Assembly: GCF_001927245.1 (NCBI RefSeq)
Contig: NZ_MJUX01000013.1
Coordinates: 24,106 to 88,105 of the forward strand
Direction of reading: 5' to 3'
Source: Acuticoccus yangtzensis
Lineage (GTDB): Bacteria; Pseudomonadota; Alphaproteobacteria; Rhizobiales; Amorphaceae
Length of the DNA: 64,000 bases
Positions within the stretch are counted from its first letter, which is position 1. Every line of letters starts with the position of its first letter. Below are positions 36,083 through 44,602 of the stretch, one piece after another. The notes below the pieces were generated by a model. The model saw nothing but the letters and a program-made list of their open reading frames with translations. It had not been told where the DNA came from and made no database searches. Made by a program: the position numbers and the translations under genes.

Positions 36083-36358
36083 ATGTCCGAGATCGAACGG
36101 ATGACCATCACCGTGCCGGCCAAAATGGCCGCCGCCCTAAAGGCGGTTGTCGCCGAGGGCGAGTATGCCTCGACCAGCGAGGTGGTGCGCGAAGCTCTGC
36201 GTGACTGGACCAAAGCACGCGATGTCGAACGCCGCGAGCTTATAGCGCTCCGCGAAATGATCCGCGCTGGTGACGAAAGCGGCCCCAGCGTGCCGGCTGA
36301 CGAGGTCTACGCCGAGCTGCGCGAGCTCGTCGCGACCCGCCGTAAAGACTCTGCGTGA
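36083..36358 (+). CDS. parD: ParD-family antitoxin
   Basis: A 91-residue ribbon-helix-helix antitoxin: MTITVPAKMAAALKAVVAEGEYASTSEVVREALRDW is the DNA-binding ParD/CC2985 signature; the C-terminal half wraps the toxin. The ATG at 36083 follows caggag; a GTG 24 bases upstream is less likely. The stop overlaps the parE start, the usual antitoxin-first arrangement. Confidence 0.9.
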   Translation: MSEIERMTITVPAKMAAALKAVVAEGEYASTSEVVREALRDWTKARDVERRELIALREMIRAGDESGPSVPADEVYAELRELVATRRKDSA

Positions 36359-36648
36359 AACGTCTCGGATATGCGCCAACCGCTTTGGCCGATCTTCGCG
36401 ACATCGCACTTTATATCGCCGAGGACGATCCGGACCGTGCGCTGAGTTTCGTCGCGGAACTGGAGCGAACGGCGGCGCTGGCCGCGGAGCGCCCGGCGAG
36501 TTTCCGCGAGCGATCTGATATCGCGCCGGGGCTGAGGGTCGTTGTGCACGGCCGCTACCTGATCTTCTTTCGGGAGCTGGCCGAGGAGGTTCGCATCGTG
36601 CGGGTCCTGCACGGCGCCCGCAACCTTCCGGGGCTGTTTGAGCCATGA
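36355..36648 (+). CDS. parE: ParE-family toxin
   Basis: A 97-residue ParE/RelE-fold toxin with LADLRDIALYIAEDDP, RPASFRERSDIAPGLRVVVHGRYLIFF and VRIVRVLHGARN. ParE toxins inhibit DNA gyrase, so the pair stabilises the replicon by killing plasmid-free cells. Start is GTG at 36355, overlapping the parD stop (GTGA). Confidence 0.9.
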   Translation: MKRLGYAPTALADLRDIALYIAEDDPDRALSFVAELERTAALAAERPASFRERSDIAPGLRVVVHGRYLIFFRELAEEVRIVRVLHGARNLPGLFEP

Positions 36649-36677
36649 CCGCGGCGCTTCCCTGAACGTTTGGCCCG

Positions 36678-37238
36678 TCAACCGCCGCCGGCTGACCGGA
36701 CATAGGCGTAGAGTGTCGGCTTCGAGATCCCCATCATCGTGCAGATCTTGGTGACCGTGAGCTTCTTCTCCCGGTAGAGCTGCACCGCCAGCGCCTGCTT
36801 GTCGCCATCGAGGGCCGGCGGGCGGCCTCCGAGGCGCCCACGTGCACGGGCGGCGGCAAGCCCCGCCTGGGTGCGCTCGCGGATGAGGTTGCGCTCGAAC
36901 TCGGCGAGCGCGCCGAAGAGGTGGAAGGTGAGCTTTCCCGTCGAGGTCGCGGTATCGATGCGCTCGGCCAAGCTCTCCAGTGCGACACCCTGCTCTTCGA
37001 GATAGAGCGCCCAGGTGATGAGGTCTTGCAGCGAGCGACCGAGCCGGTCGAGCCGCCACACCACCAGCGTATCGCCGGCGCGCAAGAGCTCCTTCGCCTT
37101 CTCGAGCCCCGGCCTCGCCGCCACCGTTCCGCTCGCCTTGTCGACGAGGATCTTTTCGCACCCCGCCTTCTGGAGCGCGTCGCGCTGCAGATCGAGGTTC
37201 TGCTCGATTGTGGAGACCCGGGCGTACCCGATCTTCAT
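36678..37238 (-). CDS. Serine resolvase/invertase (Tn3 type)
   Basis: A 186-residue small serine recombinase. The catalytic Ser is in IGYARVSTIEQNLDLQRD (Ser10), with GDTLVVWRLDRLGRS and LAEFERNLIRERTQAG completing the catalytic domain, and a C-terminal HTH (KLTVTKICTMMGISKPTLYAYV). It resolves cointegrates or multimers at a nearby res site. The ATG at 37238 is the normal start for the family; the open frame extends 42 bases further. Confidence 0.92.
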   Translation of the reverse strand: MKIGYARVSTIEQNLDLQRDALQKAGCEKILVDKASGTVAARPGLEKAKELLRAGDTLVVWRLDRLGRSLQDLITWALYLEEQGVALESLAERIDTATSTGKLTFHLFGALAEFERNLIRERTQAGLAAARARGRLGGRPPALDGDKQALAVQLYREKKLTVTKICTMMGISKPTLYAYVRSAGGG

Positions 37239-37400
37239 GGGTGGCTCCTCAGGAAGGAAGACAACCCATTCGAACCGCAAAATTCTTAACGTTGATTTCC
37301 TGACCGGGTATTTTTCCGGTCATCCGGCTGAAACGGCCTCGTCGAGGCGACCTGGCTCGACCGGCAAGAAACCGTCCGTTTGTTTTCCTGCCGAGGAGTT
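37239..37400. other. Candidate res region upstream of the resolvase
   Basis: The non-coding bases before the resolvase start contain short imperfect inverted motifs (ccgggtatttttccgg at about 37301-37316, cctggctcgaccgg nearby) as expected for resolvase-binding subsites. No transposase gene is adjacent. Assignment is by position only. Confidence 0.3.
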
Positions 37401-37871
37401 TCGGTAGTTGCTGGTGGTCGCGGTCTGCCGGCACGCCCAGCTCTGGAAGCAGCCCTGGGCTGCGCCGCACGATGGGGTTCACGTAAAGATGCCCGCGACG
37501 CGCGTACCAACGCCCGAGCGTCGCCGCGAGGCCGGTGACCAGGATGACCGAGCCCCACAGGTACCCAAGCCCCAGCGAGCGATCCATCAAGTCGGAGACC
37601 TCCGTACCCGCCGTGGTGGTGACGATGATGGCGAGCCAGAACAGGAGCGGGTGGTAGCGCCGCGCCCCGATCTGCGCGGTCAGGATGACGGTCAGCGCCG
37701 CGAAGGTGATGGCGAACCCGACATAGTGCCGAAGTTCAAGGTCATGGAGATGTAGTCCCCCGCCGTCTCGCCGAGCGTCGTGGCAAGGACCTTCATGATT
37801 CAGAAGGCGAGGGTGACCTCAGCGATCTTGTTGAAGGTGTCGTCCGGCAGTGTGGCGGCTTGGTCGCTCAT
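37400..37871 (-). pseudogene. COG4705-like membrane protein, broken
   Basis: From an ATG at 37871 the minus strand reads MSDQAATLPDDTFNKIAEVTLAF, then a TGA, then continues in the same frame with KVLATTLGETAGDYISMTL; after a frameshift near 37735 the product resumes as DRSLGLGYLWGSVILVTGLAATLGRWYARRGHL. This is the pattern of COG4705 repeat membrane proteins, often found beside PepSY and copper genes. One stop, at least one frameshift and loss of the C-terminus make it a pseudogene. Confidence 0.65.
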
Positions 37872-37908
37872 GGCAGTCCTCATGTGTGCTCGCCTCTGAC
37901 AAGCCTTC

Positions 37909-37937
37909 GCGGCCGGTCGTCCCATGGGACCGGCCGC
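37909..37937 (-). terminator. Hairpin after the PepSY gene
   Basis: GCGGCCGGTC and GACCGGCCGC form a perfect ten-pair stem around gtcccatgg, 25 bases beyond the PepSY stop on the minus strand. No T tract follows, but stem strength suggests termination. Confidence 0.6.
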
Positions 37938-37962
37938 GTCCGTATGCAGAAGGCGCTGCTCC

Positions 37963-38385
37963 TTAGGAGCGCTCGCCCTCGTGGTCGCGATCGTCGTCGT
38001 CCAAGCCCTTCTCCAGGATGGCGCCAGTGTTGGCGTCGATCTCCATCTCGGTGAGCTGGTCGCCCTTCGCGGTTTCGACCTCGATCACCACGCGGCCGTC
38101 CTCCTCGTCGTACTCGGCTTCGAACGCGGTTCCGTCGGTATCGGCAACGGCCTTGGCGAGCGCGTCGGACAACGTCAGTTTGGCGCCCCGGAAGGCTGCG
38201 TACTCGTCTCGGTCCTCGTCGTCGGTGGCGTTGGAGGATATGAAGGTGCCGTCGAGGCCGAAGCGCATCTCGGCGAGCTCGTCGCGGTCGGTGATCGTCT
38301 CGGAGGCGGCGTACGCTCCAGCGCCGAGCGCAGCGACGCCCAGCGGCACGGCAAGGGCGATCGCGATGGTCTTGCGGTTAGTCAT
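37963..38385 (-). CDS. PepSY-domain secreted protein
   Basis: A 140-residue exported protein with signal MTNRKTIAIALAVPLGVAALGAGAYA and one PepSY domain (LTLSDALAKAVADTDGTAFEAEYDEEDGRVVIEVE). The rest is very acidic. PepSY proteins in metal loci may bind divalent metals or inhibit proteases. The ATG at 38385 is chosen for the signal peptide. It is divergent from lspA. Confidence 0.82.
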   Translation of the reverse strand: MTNRKTIAIALAVPLGVAALGAGAYAASETITDRDELAEMRFGLDGTFISSNATDDEDRDEYAAFRGAKLTLSDALAKAVADTDGTAFEAEYDEEDGRVVIEVETAKGDQLTEMEIDANTGAILEKGLDDDDRDHEGERS

Positions 38386-38491
38386 AGTTGTCTCCTTGGC
38401 TTGCCGGCAGGCCACCGCTCGTGTCACCAAGGTGGCGATCGGGCCTCCACGAGGCGTTGCGGGGACTATACGGTTTGGTATCGGAGCAGGG

Positions 38492-38522
38492 TTGAAGCTC
38501 CACTCGCTGGAGGTTGTACGAC
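38492..38522 (+). promoter_or_regulatory. MerR-type promoter of lspA
   Basis: TTGAAG, a 19-base spacer with CTCCA-ctcgc-TGGAG, then TACGAC. The same pattern occurs at 44555-44585, 45943-45973 and 46828-46858, implying a shared MerR-family activator, probably the one at 46049. Confidence 0.75.
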
Positions 38523-38644
38523 CTGCGTCGACGATCCACAGCCGTTGGCGGAACCTTGATCCACGTTGTTTTGCAAGCTTGCCCAGGCAGCTCGCTTCCG
38601 CGCTTTAGAAGCAGTTGCCTCGCCGTCCACGGGGAGAGCCACTG

Positions 38645-39130
38645 ATGCTTATGTGGCCGTTGGGGCTCGGTATCGCGGGTGCGGCTTTTCTTGCCGATCA
38701 GCTCACCAAGCATCTCGTGCTTGCGAACGCCGCAGCGATCTTGCCGGCCGTTCCGATCGTGCCGGGGCTTAACCTCGTGCTGGTGCGCAACACCGGGGTG
38801 ACGTTCGGCTTCCTCGCCGACCTGCCGGCATGGACCCTTGCGGCGTTCGCAGGCGCGGTCGTGATCTGGCTGGCGGTCTGGCTCCGGCGCTCCGGCTCAC
38901 CGCTCACCTCGGTGACGCTCGGGCTCATGATCGGTGGCGCGCTCGGCAACACGCTCGACCGGGTGCGGTTCGCGGGCGTCACGGACTTCATCGATGTTTA
39001 CCTCGGGAGGTATCATTGGCCCGCGTTCAATTTGGCGGACGTGGCGATCGTGTCGGGCGTCCTGCTGCTCGTCGCGCAAAGCCTCCTGCGCAGCTCGCCG
39101 GCAACCGACGACGCGGTGGGCGGGCGCTGA
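38645..39130 (+). CDS. lspA: Signal peptidase II (LspA-like, metal-resistance associated)
   Basis: A 161-residue four-helix membrane aspartyl protease that cleaves lipoprotein signal peptides. The catalytic aspartates lie in GNTLDRVRF (Asp105) and FNLADVAIV (Asp132), with DQLTKHLV and RNTGVTFGFL also conserved. Extra lspA genes occur in lead/zinc resistance operons (pbrC type). The ATG at 38645 follows ggggagagcc. Its promoter carries the MerR-type site shared with the zinc/cadmium genes. Confidence 0.92.
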   Translation: MLMWPLGLGIAGAAFLADQLTKHLVLANAAAILPAVPIVPGLNLVLVRNTGVTFGFLADLPAWTLAAFAGAVVIWLAVWLRRSGSPLTSVTLGLMIGGALGNTLDRVRFAGVTDFIDVYLGRYHWPAFNLADVAIVSGVLLLVAQSLLRSSPATDDAVGGR

Positions 39131-39132
39131 TC

Positions 39133-39873
39133 GTGACGACTCGTCGAGCCCACCACCCGAAGGGTCGCCTCGTCGGGATCGACGTCGTCCGCGGATCGGC
39201 GATCATCGGCGTCGTCCTGTTCCACCTGGTCTGGGATCTCGACCTTTACGGATACATTCCAGACGGCCTCGCAACCCATCCCGCCTGGATCGGTTTCGGG
39301 CGCACCCTCGCCGCGACCTTCATGGCGCTCGTCGGCGTCGGTCTCGTCCTTGCGCATCGCGATGGGTTTCATGTCCGGCCGTTTGCAAGACGCGTTCTCG
39401 TGATCGCGCTGGCCGCCGTCGCCGTGTCGGTGGCGACGTACTTCGCGTTCCCGGCCGCTTTCGTCACCTTCGGCATCCTTCACGCGATCGCCGTTGCCAG
39501 CGTGTTGGGAGCCATGCTGCTGCGCCTCGGTGCGGCGAGCCTGGCTCAGCTCGGGATCTTCGTCGTCCTGGTCGGTCTCATGGGTTCCTTCGATGCGTTC
39601 AACTCAAGATGGCTCGCTTGGATCGGCCTTTCCTCGGTGACGCCGCCGAGCTTGGACTTCGTGCCGGTGTTTCCCTGGTTCGGCGCGACCCTGCTGGGCA
39701 TGGCGGCGGCGAAGGGCGGCTTCGCCGATGCCTTGGAGCGGGGGCTCTCAAGCGTTCGCGACAGGCGTCCCATCCGCGGACTGCGTCTGGCCGGACGCCA
39801 CAGCCTGGCGATCTACCTCGTCCACCAGCCAGTGCTTCTGGGCTCGATCGAGTTGACGAGGCGGCTGGTGTGA
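39133..39873 (+). CDS. DUF1624-type membrane acyltransferase-like protein
   Basis: A 246-residue membrane protein starting with RLVGIDVVRGSAIIGVVLFHLVWDLDLYG, the signature of the heparan-alpha-glucosaminide acetyltransferase-like (DUF1624) family, and ending with AGRHSLAIYLVHQPVLLGSIEL. About seven helices. These may acetylate envelope glycans; the metal link is by neighbourhood only. GTG at 39133 follows the lspA stop by two bases. Confidence 0.82.
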   Translation: MTTRRAHHPKGRLVGIDVVRGSAIIGVVLFHLVWDLDLYGYIPDGLATHPAWIGFGRTLAATFMALVGVGLVLAHRDGFHVRPFARRVLVIALAAVAVSVATYFAFPAAFVTFGILHAIAVASVLGAMLLRLGAASLAQLGIFVVLVGLMGSFDAFNSRWLAWIGLSSVTPPSLDFVPVFPWFGATLLGMAAAKGGFADALERGLSSVRDRRPIRGLRLAGRHSLAIYLVHQPVLLGSIELTRRLV

Positions 39874-39894
39874 TGGCGTCCGATCGTTCCGCAG

Positions 39895-40557
39895 CTACCC
39901 TTCGAGCACACGTCGGATCTTCGGCACGGCGAACTCCCTCGGCTCGTGATAGTCGATCGTCGTGACGAACCGTCCGCTGCCGTCGAACACAAACACGCTG
40001 GCCGTGTGGTTCATCGTGTAGCTTCCGTTTGAGGTGGGCACCTTCTCGTATCGCGCCCGAAAGTCGTCGGCGGCGCGGGCGATCTCGTCCGGCGAGCCCG
40101 TCCAGCCCCGGATGGCGGGGTGAAAGGCCCCGACGTATCGCGCCATCGTCTCCGCGGTGTCACGTTCAGGATCGACCGTGATGAATACGACGTTCAGGCG
40201 TTGCGCATCGGCCTCGAGGGCGTCGAGCCACCCGGTGATGTCCGCGAGGGTCGTCGGACAGACGTCCGGGCAGTAGGTAAAGCCGAAGAAGACCATCGAC
40301 GGCCGGCCGGACAGCGTCTGCGGTCCGACGCTGCGACCCTCATGATCAATGAGGCTGAAGCTCATCTCGTCGAGCGGCAGCGGGAGCGCTGCCGCCGGCG
40401 CAGGCTCCTGCGCGCCGGGACCATCGACCTGCCACCAGCCGATGAACAATGCGAGGATGAGCATGGCGGCGAGCGCTACACCACTAAGAACGAGGCCCCG
40501 CCGCAGCGGGCCGCTCAGCCTCGTGCGGCGCGCTAAATCTCCATGGTGTGCCATCAC
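39895..40557 (-). CDS. SCO1/SenC copper chaperone (first)
   Basis: A 220-residue membrane-anchored thioredoxin-fold protein. The anchor is at about residues 22-41; copper ligands are YCPDVCPTTL (Cys96, Cys100) and YTMNHTAS (His184). SCO proteins deliver Cu to cytochrome oxidase or reduce its Cu-A site. It is the last gene of the minus-strand series running from 42239; the start overlaps the DsbA-like gene's stop. Confidence 0.92.
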   Translation of the reverse strand: MMAHHGDLARRTRLSGPLRRGLVLSGVALAAMLILALFIGWWQVDGPGAQEPAPAAALPLPLDEMSFSLIDHEGRSVGPQTLSGRPSMVFFGFTYCPDVCPTTLADITGWLDALEADAQRLNVVFITVDPERDTAETMARYVGAFHPAIRGWTGSPDEIARAADDFRARYEKVPTSNGSYTMNHTASVFVFDGSGRFVTTIDYHEPREFAVPKIRRVLEG

Positions 40558-41213
40558 GCTCCGGCTCCTTCGACTTCAGCCCCGACGAGCGCCCGCAGCT
40601 CCGCCTCCCCGAAGGGATCGAGGCGCTTGCCGTTGACGAAGAAGGTCGGGGTCGCTCTGACCCCGACGGCCTCCACGTCCTCGCGGTCCTGGTTGATGAT
40701 TCCCGTGGTCCCGGGAAAGAGCATTTCGTCTCGCGCGGCCTCCGCATCCAGACCGGCGGCGGCTGCGATCTGGAGGAGCTGTCCGGGATCCGGTGCCGCA
40801 TGCGAAGCCCAGCGCTGCTGCTCGCGCAGCAACGCTTCGAGCACCGGCTCGAAAACGCCTTGCATCCGCGCGGACTCCAGGACGCGGATGGCTTGCTCGG
40901 ACGCCGCGCCGTGGAACGGCGTGTAGCGGATGACCACACGCACGGCCTCGCCATGTCGCGCCATGATGTCCTTCACGATCGGGTGGTACGCCCGGCACGC
41001 CTCGCACGCCGGATCGAGGAACTCGACGATGGTCACCGGTGCATCCTGCGGCCCGAGGACCGGCGAGTGGAACCGAACCAGCCGCTCCGCGACCTCCCGG
41101 TTTACCGGCTTGGCCTCGGCGACAGGGGAAGGGCGCGTGACGGACCATGTGGCGGCAGCAAATGCCGCAAGCGCAACGGCAAGAGCGCCGAGGATCAAGG
41201 ACCTACGGACCAT
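40554..41213 (-). CDS. DsbA-family thiol oxidoreductase
   Basis: A 219-residue exported DsbA/BdbD-type protein. The active site is DPACEAC (Cys70, Cys73), unusual in having EA between the cysteines, and GVRATPTFFVNGKRL is the cis-Pro loop. It probably introduces disulfides, reoxidised by the DsbB encoded next to it (overlap 11 bases). Confidence 0.9.
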   Translation of the reverse strand: MVRRSLILGALAVALAAFAAATWSVTRPSPVAEAKPVNREVAERLVRFHSPVLGPQDAPVTIVEFLDPACEACRAYHPIVKDIMARHGEAVRVVIRYTPFHGAASEQAIRVLESARMQGVFEPVLEALLREQQRWASHAAPDPGQLLQIAAAAGLDAEAARDEMLFPGTTGIINQDREDVEAVGVRATPTFFVNGKRLDPFGEAELRALVGAEVEGAGA

Positions 41214-41634
41214 GGTTTGGTCTCCTGGTGTGGACCGTGCAGAGCGCCGCGATCACGCCAAAGGCGACGAGCGACAGCAATGGAAGGGGAACGCCGAGCA
41301 CGAGCTGGTTGTCGTCCGTGCAGGACGGGCCGCCGGCGGCGCAGGGCTCGATCCGCGCCGGAACGAGGCCGAAGTAGAGACCGACGTGCCAGAGCGCGAT
41401 GGCACCGCCGCCGAGCGCGAGAAGGGCGCCGTAGCGTCCGACAGTCCGGTCGCGCCACCACAGCCCTGCGCCGAGGATGATGGCCAGCGGGAACATGAAG
41501 GCGCGCTGGAACCAGCACAGGACGCATGGCGCCTGCCCAAGAACCTCGCCGACGAAGAGCACCGCCAGCGAGGACACGAGAGCGACGAGCCACGCCAGGG
41601 CGAGCGCGAGGTCGGTGCCGACACGGTTCCCCAT
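41203..41634 (-). CDS. dsbB: DsbB-like disulfide oxidoreductase
   Basis: A 143-residue four-helix membrane protein with the DsbB pairs APCVLCW (Cys37, Cys40) and EPCAAGGPSC (Cys98, Cys105). It passes electrons from DsbA to quinone. Placement between a DsbA-like gene and a SCO gene suggests a dedicated periplasmic oxidation unit for copper-handling proteins. Confidence 0.9.
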   Translation of the reverse strand: MGNRVGTDLALALAWLVALVSSLAVLFVGEVLGQAPCVLCWFQRAFMFPLAIILGAGLWWRDRTVGRYGALLALGGGAIALWHVGLYFGLVPARIEPCAAGGPSCTDDNQLVLGVPLPLLSLVAFGVIAALCTVHTRRPNHGP

Positions 41635-42239
41635 CAGGACACCCGATCCCGGAGATCGGCGACGACCTCCTCGACCGGCGTGCCGTAGGCGTAGGACGTC
41701 ACGTAGCCGGCCTCGGGGCCGAACAGGAACAGCTGCGAGGAATGGCTCATCGTGTAGCCGTCCGGCGCCGCTGCCTCCTCGAGCCGTTCGTAGTAGATCC
41801 TGAACGTCTTCGCCGTCCGGGCGATCTGGTCAGCGGTCCCCGTCAAGCCTACGATGCGAGGGTCGAAGCGCGGCACGTAGCTCGCCAGCTCGGCGACGGT
41901 ATCGCGCTGCGGATCGATCGTGATGAAGAGCGGCCGAACCCTATCGGCCTCCTCGCCGAGGCGATCCATCACGATCGACACGTCGGCGAGCGTCGTGGGG
42001 CAGATGTCCGGGCAGTTCGCGAACCCGAAGAACACGAGCATCCAGTTGCCGGCGAAGTCCTCGTCCGAACGGACCGTTCCTGCGTGATCCGTGAGCTCGA
42101 AATCTGCGTGGAACGGCGGCTCGCTCCGGGCTTGCTGCGCAGGCTCCCGCCCGCTCGTCCACACGAGGAGCGCGGCATAGGCGATCGCTCCCGCGCCGGC
42201 GAGTGCCCAAAGGACCTTTCGAATGATTGCCAGCCGCAC
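41634..42239 (-). CDS. SCO1/SenC copper chaperone (second)
   Basis: A 201-residue SCO protein with one N-terminal anchor (about residues 8-28), NCPDICPTTL (Cys76, Cys80) and YTMSHSSQ (His166). It is clearly a paralog of the protein at 39895 but diverged. Its start lies 3 bases after the P-type ATPase stop, so the ATPase, this gene, dsbB, dsbA and the first SCO probably form one operon. Confidence 0.92.
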   Translation of the reverse strand: MRLAIIRKVLWALAGAGAIAYAALLVWTSGREPAQQARSEPPFHADFELTDHAGTVRSDEDFAGNWMLVFFGFANCPDICPTTLADVSIVMDRLGEEADRVRPLFITIDPQRDTVAELASYVPRFDPRIVGLTGTADQIARTAKTFRIYYERLEEAAAPDGYTMSHSSQLFLFGPEAGYVTSYAYGTPVEEVVADLRDRVS

Positions 42240-42241
42240 GT

Positions 42242-44518
42242 CTAACCCGTGGTGATGGAAGCCTGGCCGTCCGGACGGGGGCTTCTACGGTTCGCGGGCG
42301 GCTGTTCTGCCGTGACGTCCCGATCCGGACGGAAGATAAGCAGGCGCAGCGCATTCACGGTGACGAGCACCGTCGCTCCAGTATCGGCGAGGATCGCGAT
42401 CCAGAGGCCGGTCATCCCCGCGACCGTGGTGACGAGGAACACCGCCTTCAGCCCGAGCGCGATCGCGATGTTCTGGCGAATGTTCGCCATGGTGGCTCGG
42501 GCGAGGCGGATCATGCTCGGCGTGCCCGTGACGCGGTTGCGCAAGATCGCCGCCTGCGCGGTCTCCAGCGCCACGTCGGTGCCCGACCCCATGGCGACGC
42601 CGACGTGAGCGGCCGCGAGCGCGGGCGCATCGTTGATGCCGTCACCCACCATCATCACCCGATCGCGAGACGTCATCTCCGCGATCGCCGCGAGCTTGTC
42701 CTGCGGCAGCAGCTCGGCGCGATGGTCGATCCCCAGGCGGGACGCGACGGCCGCCGCGGTTCGCGAGTTGTCGCCGGTCAGCATGACCGACGCGATTCCC
42801 ATGGACGCGAGCTGGCGCACCGCGTCGGCCGCGTCCGCGCGCGGCTCGTCGCGTATTGCGATGAGCCCGAGCGGCATTGCGCCGCGCATCAGGATCACGA
42901 CCGTCTTGCCCTCGGCCTCCAGCGCGGCGACCTCGCCCTTGAGCGGCTCAGTCATGAGGCCGCGCTCCTCGGCAAGGCGGGGCGAGCCGATCGCGACCGT
43001 CTCGCTCCCAATCTCGGCCTCTGCGCCCCTGCCGGGAAGCGCGCGCGCGTTGGCGCACGGCACCGGAGCGACCCCCGCCGCCTCAGCCTCGGCGCGGATC
43101 GCCGTGGCGAGCGGATGGCTGGCGCCGCTTTCCACGCCCGCGGCCAGTGACAGGACTTCCGCCTCGGTGCCGGCCAGCGCCACGAGGTCCGTCACGTGGG
43201 GCTGGCCGTTCGTCAGCGTCCCGGTCTTGTCGAACGCTGCCCGCGTCGTGCGGGCCGCGGCCTCGATCACGGCACCCCCTTTCATCAGAAGGCCGTTGCG
43301 GGCGCCGGCCGACAAGGCCGAGGCGATAGAGGCCGGGACGGAGATGACGAGCGCGCAGGGGCAGCCGATGAGGAGGAGCGCGAGCGCGCGATAGATCCAC
43401 TCGCCCCACGGCCAGCCGAACGCGAGTGGCGGCACCAACGCGACGAGCACCGCAGCGGCGACGATGGCCGGCATGTAGTACCGGCTTAAGCGGTCGATGA
43501 AGCGCTCCGTCGGAGCGCGTGCGCTCTCGGCCTCCTCAACGAGCCGAATGATGCGCGCGATGGTGTTGTCGCCCGCCGCCCTGACGACCTTCACCCGCAG
43601 CGCCGCCTCCGCGTTGATCGAGCCGGCGAAGACGTCCGCCCCGGGTTCCTTGAGGCCGGGTACGCTCTCGCCGGTGACGGGGCTCTCGTCGACGCCGGAC
43701 ACGCCTTCGATCACGGTCCCGTCGCACGGCACGCGATCGCCCGGGCGAACCAGCACCGTGTCGCCGATATCGAGCGTCTCGGCCGGAACCTCGCGTGTGC
43801 GTCCCTCCACCTCCAACAGCGCGGTCTTCGGCACCAGGTTCGCCAGCGCGCGGATGCCTTCCCGCGCCCGGCCCGCGGCGAATCCCTCCAGGAGCTCGCC
43901 AACCGCGAACAGGAAGACGACGAGCGCCGCCTCCTCCGCCGCGCCGATGACGAGCGCCCCGGTCGCGGCGATCGTCATCAGCATCTCGATGGTGAAGGGC
44001 ATTCCCGCCCGAGCCGTGGCGAACGCGCGCCGCGCGATGGGCAAAAGGCCGATGACCGTGGCGAGGATAAAGGCCCACTGCGCGACCTCGGCGGCGAGGA
44101 CGAGCTTGGTCGCCCAGGCCGCGGCGAGAAGCGTGCCCGTGGCGAGCACGAACCGACCCTTCACCGTCCCGTACCAGGCGGTGTGCGAGGCGTTCGCATC
44201 GGGTTGCACCGGGCGCGTCGGGGCCGGCTCGCCGTGCGTCCCCCTGCCCGGTGCGGGGCGCTCGCCGCTTTGCCGCACCGCCACGCCATCGTCCGGGCTT
44301 GGCGCAATAGCATAGCCGAGCGCGCGGACGGCGGCCTCGACCCGCGCGGCGGGAGTCTGCCCCTCGTCGAGGGAGAGATGCAGACGCTCGGTCATCAGGC
44401 CGATGTCGACGTCGGCCACACCGGGCAGCCGCTCCACGGCGCCACGAACCTTGGCCGCGCAGGATCCGCAGTCCATTCCCGTGACGCGCCATTCACGCCG
44501 GACTTTGATGCCATTCAT
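42242..44518 (-). CDS. Zn/Cd/Pb-exporting P-type ATPase (ZntA/CadA type)
   Basis: A 758-residue P1B-2 ATPase. One HMA domain has GMDCGSC (14-20); the membrane site is CPC (386-388), the phosphorylated Asp is 430 (FDKTGTLT), and the final helix pair reads GLKAVFLV and AILADTGATVLVTVNALRL, with the Lys and Asp typical of zinc/cadmium/lead pumps rather than copper pumps. A MerR-type promoter lies at 44555-44585. Confidence 0.92.
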   Translation of the reverse strand: MNGIKVRREWRVTGMDCGSCAAKVRGAVERLPGVADVDIGLMTERLHLSLDEGQTPAARVEAAVRALGYAIAPSPDDGVAVRQSGERPAPGRGTHGEPAPTRPVQPDANASHTAWYGTVKGRFVLATGTLLAAAWATKLVLAAEVAQWAFILATVIGLLPIARRAFATARAGMPFTIEMLMTIAATGALVIGAAEEAALVVFLFAVGELLEGFAAGRAREGIRALANLVPKTALLEVEGRTREVPAETLDIGDTVLVRPGDRVPCDGTVIEGVSGVDESPVTGESVPGLKEPGADVFAGSINAEAALRVKVVRAAGDNTIARIIRLVEEAESARAPTERFIDRLSRYYMPAIVAAAVLVALVPPLAFGWPWGEWIYRALALLLIGCPCALVISVPASIASALSAGARNGLLMKGGAVIEAAARTTRAAFDKTGTLTNGQPHVTDLVALAGTEAEVLSLAAGVESGASHPLATAIRAEAEAAGVAPVPCANARALPGRGAEAEIGSETVAIGSPRLAEERGLMTEPLKGEVAALEAEGKTVVILMRGAMPLGLIAIRDEPRADAADAVRQLASMGIASVMLTGDNSRTAAAVASRLGIDHRAELLPQDKLAAIAEMTSRDRVMMVGDGINDAPALAAAHVGVAMGSGTDVALETAQAAILRNRVTGTPSMIRLARATMANIRQNIAIALGLKAVFLVTTVAGMTGLWIAILADTGATVLVTVNALRLLIFRPDRDVTAEQPPANRRSPRPDGQASITTG

Positions 44519-44554
44519 CGAGGTTCCCCGATCGCGAGAGTGCCGTTCGAGGAG

Positions 44555-44585
44555 AGAATGGGACCTTCAGCGGCTGAAGCTTCAA
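44555..44585 (-). promoter_or_regulatory. MerR-type promoter of the Zn/Cd/Pb ATPase
   Basis: On the minus strand: TTGAAG, 19-base spacer with CTTCAG-ccg-CTGAAG, then CATTCT. The palindrome and 19-base spacing match the other three sites of the proposed regulon. The -10 ends 37 bases from the start codon. Confidence 0.8.
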
Positions 44586-44602
44586 GTCCCCACGCACATG
44601 TG

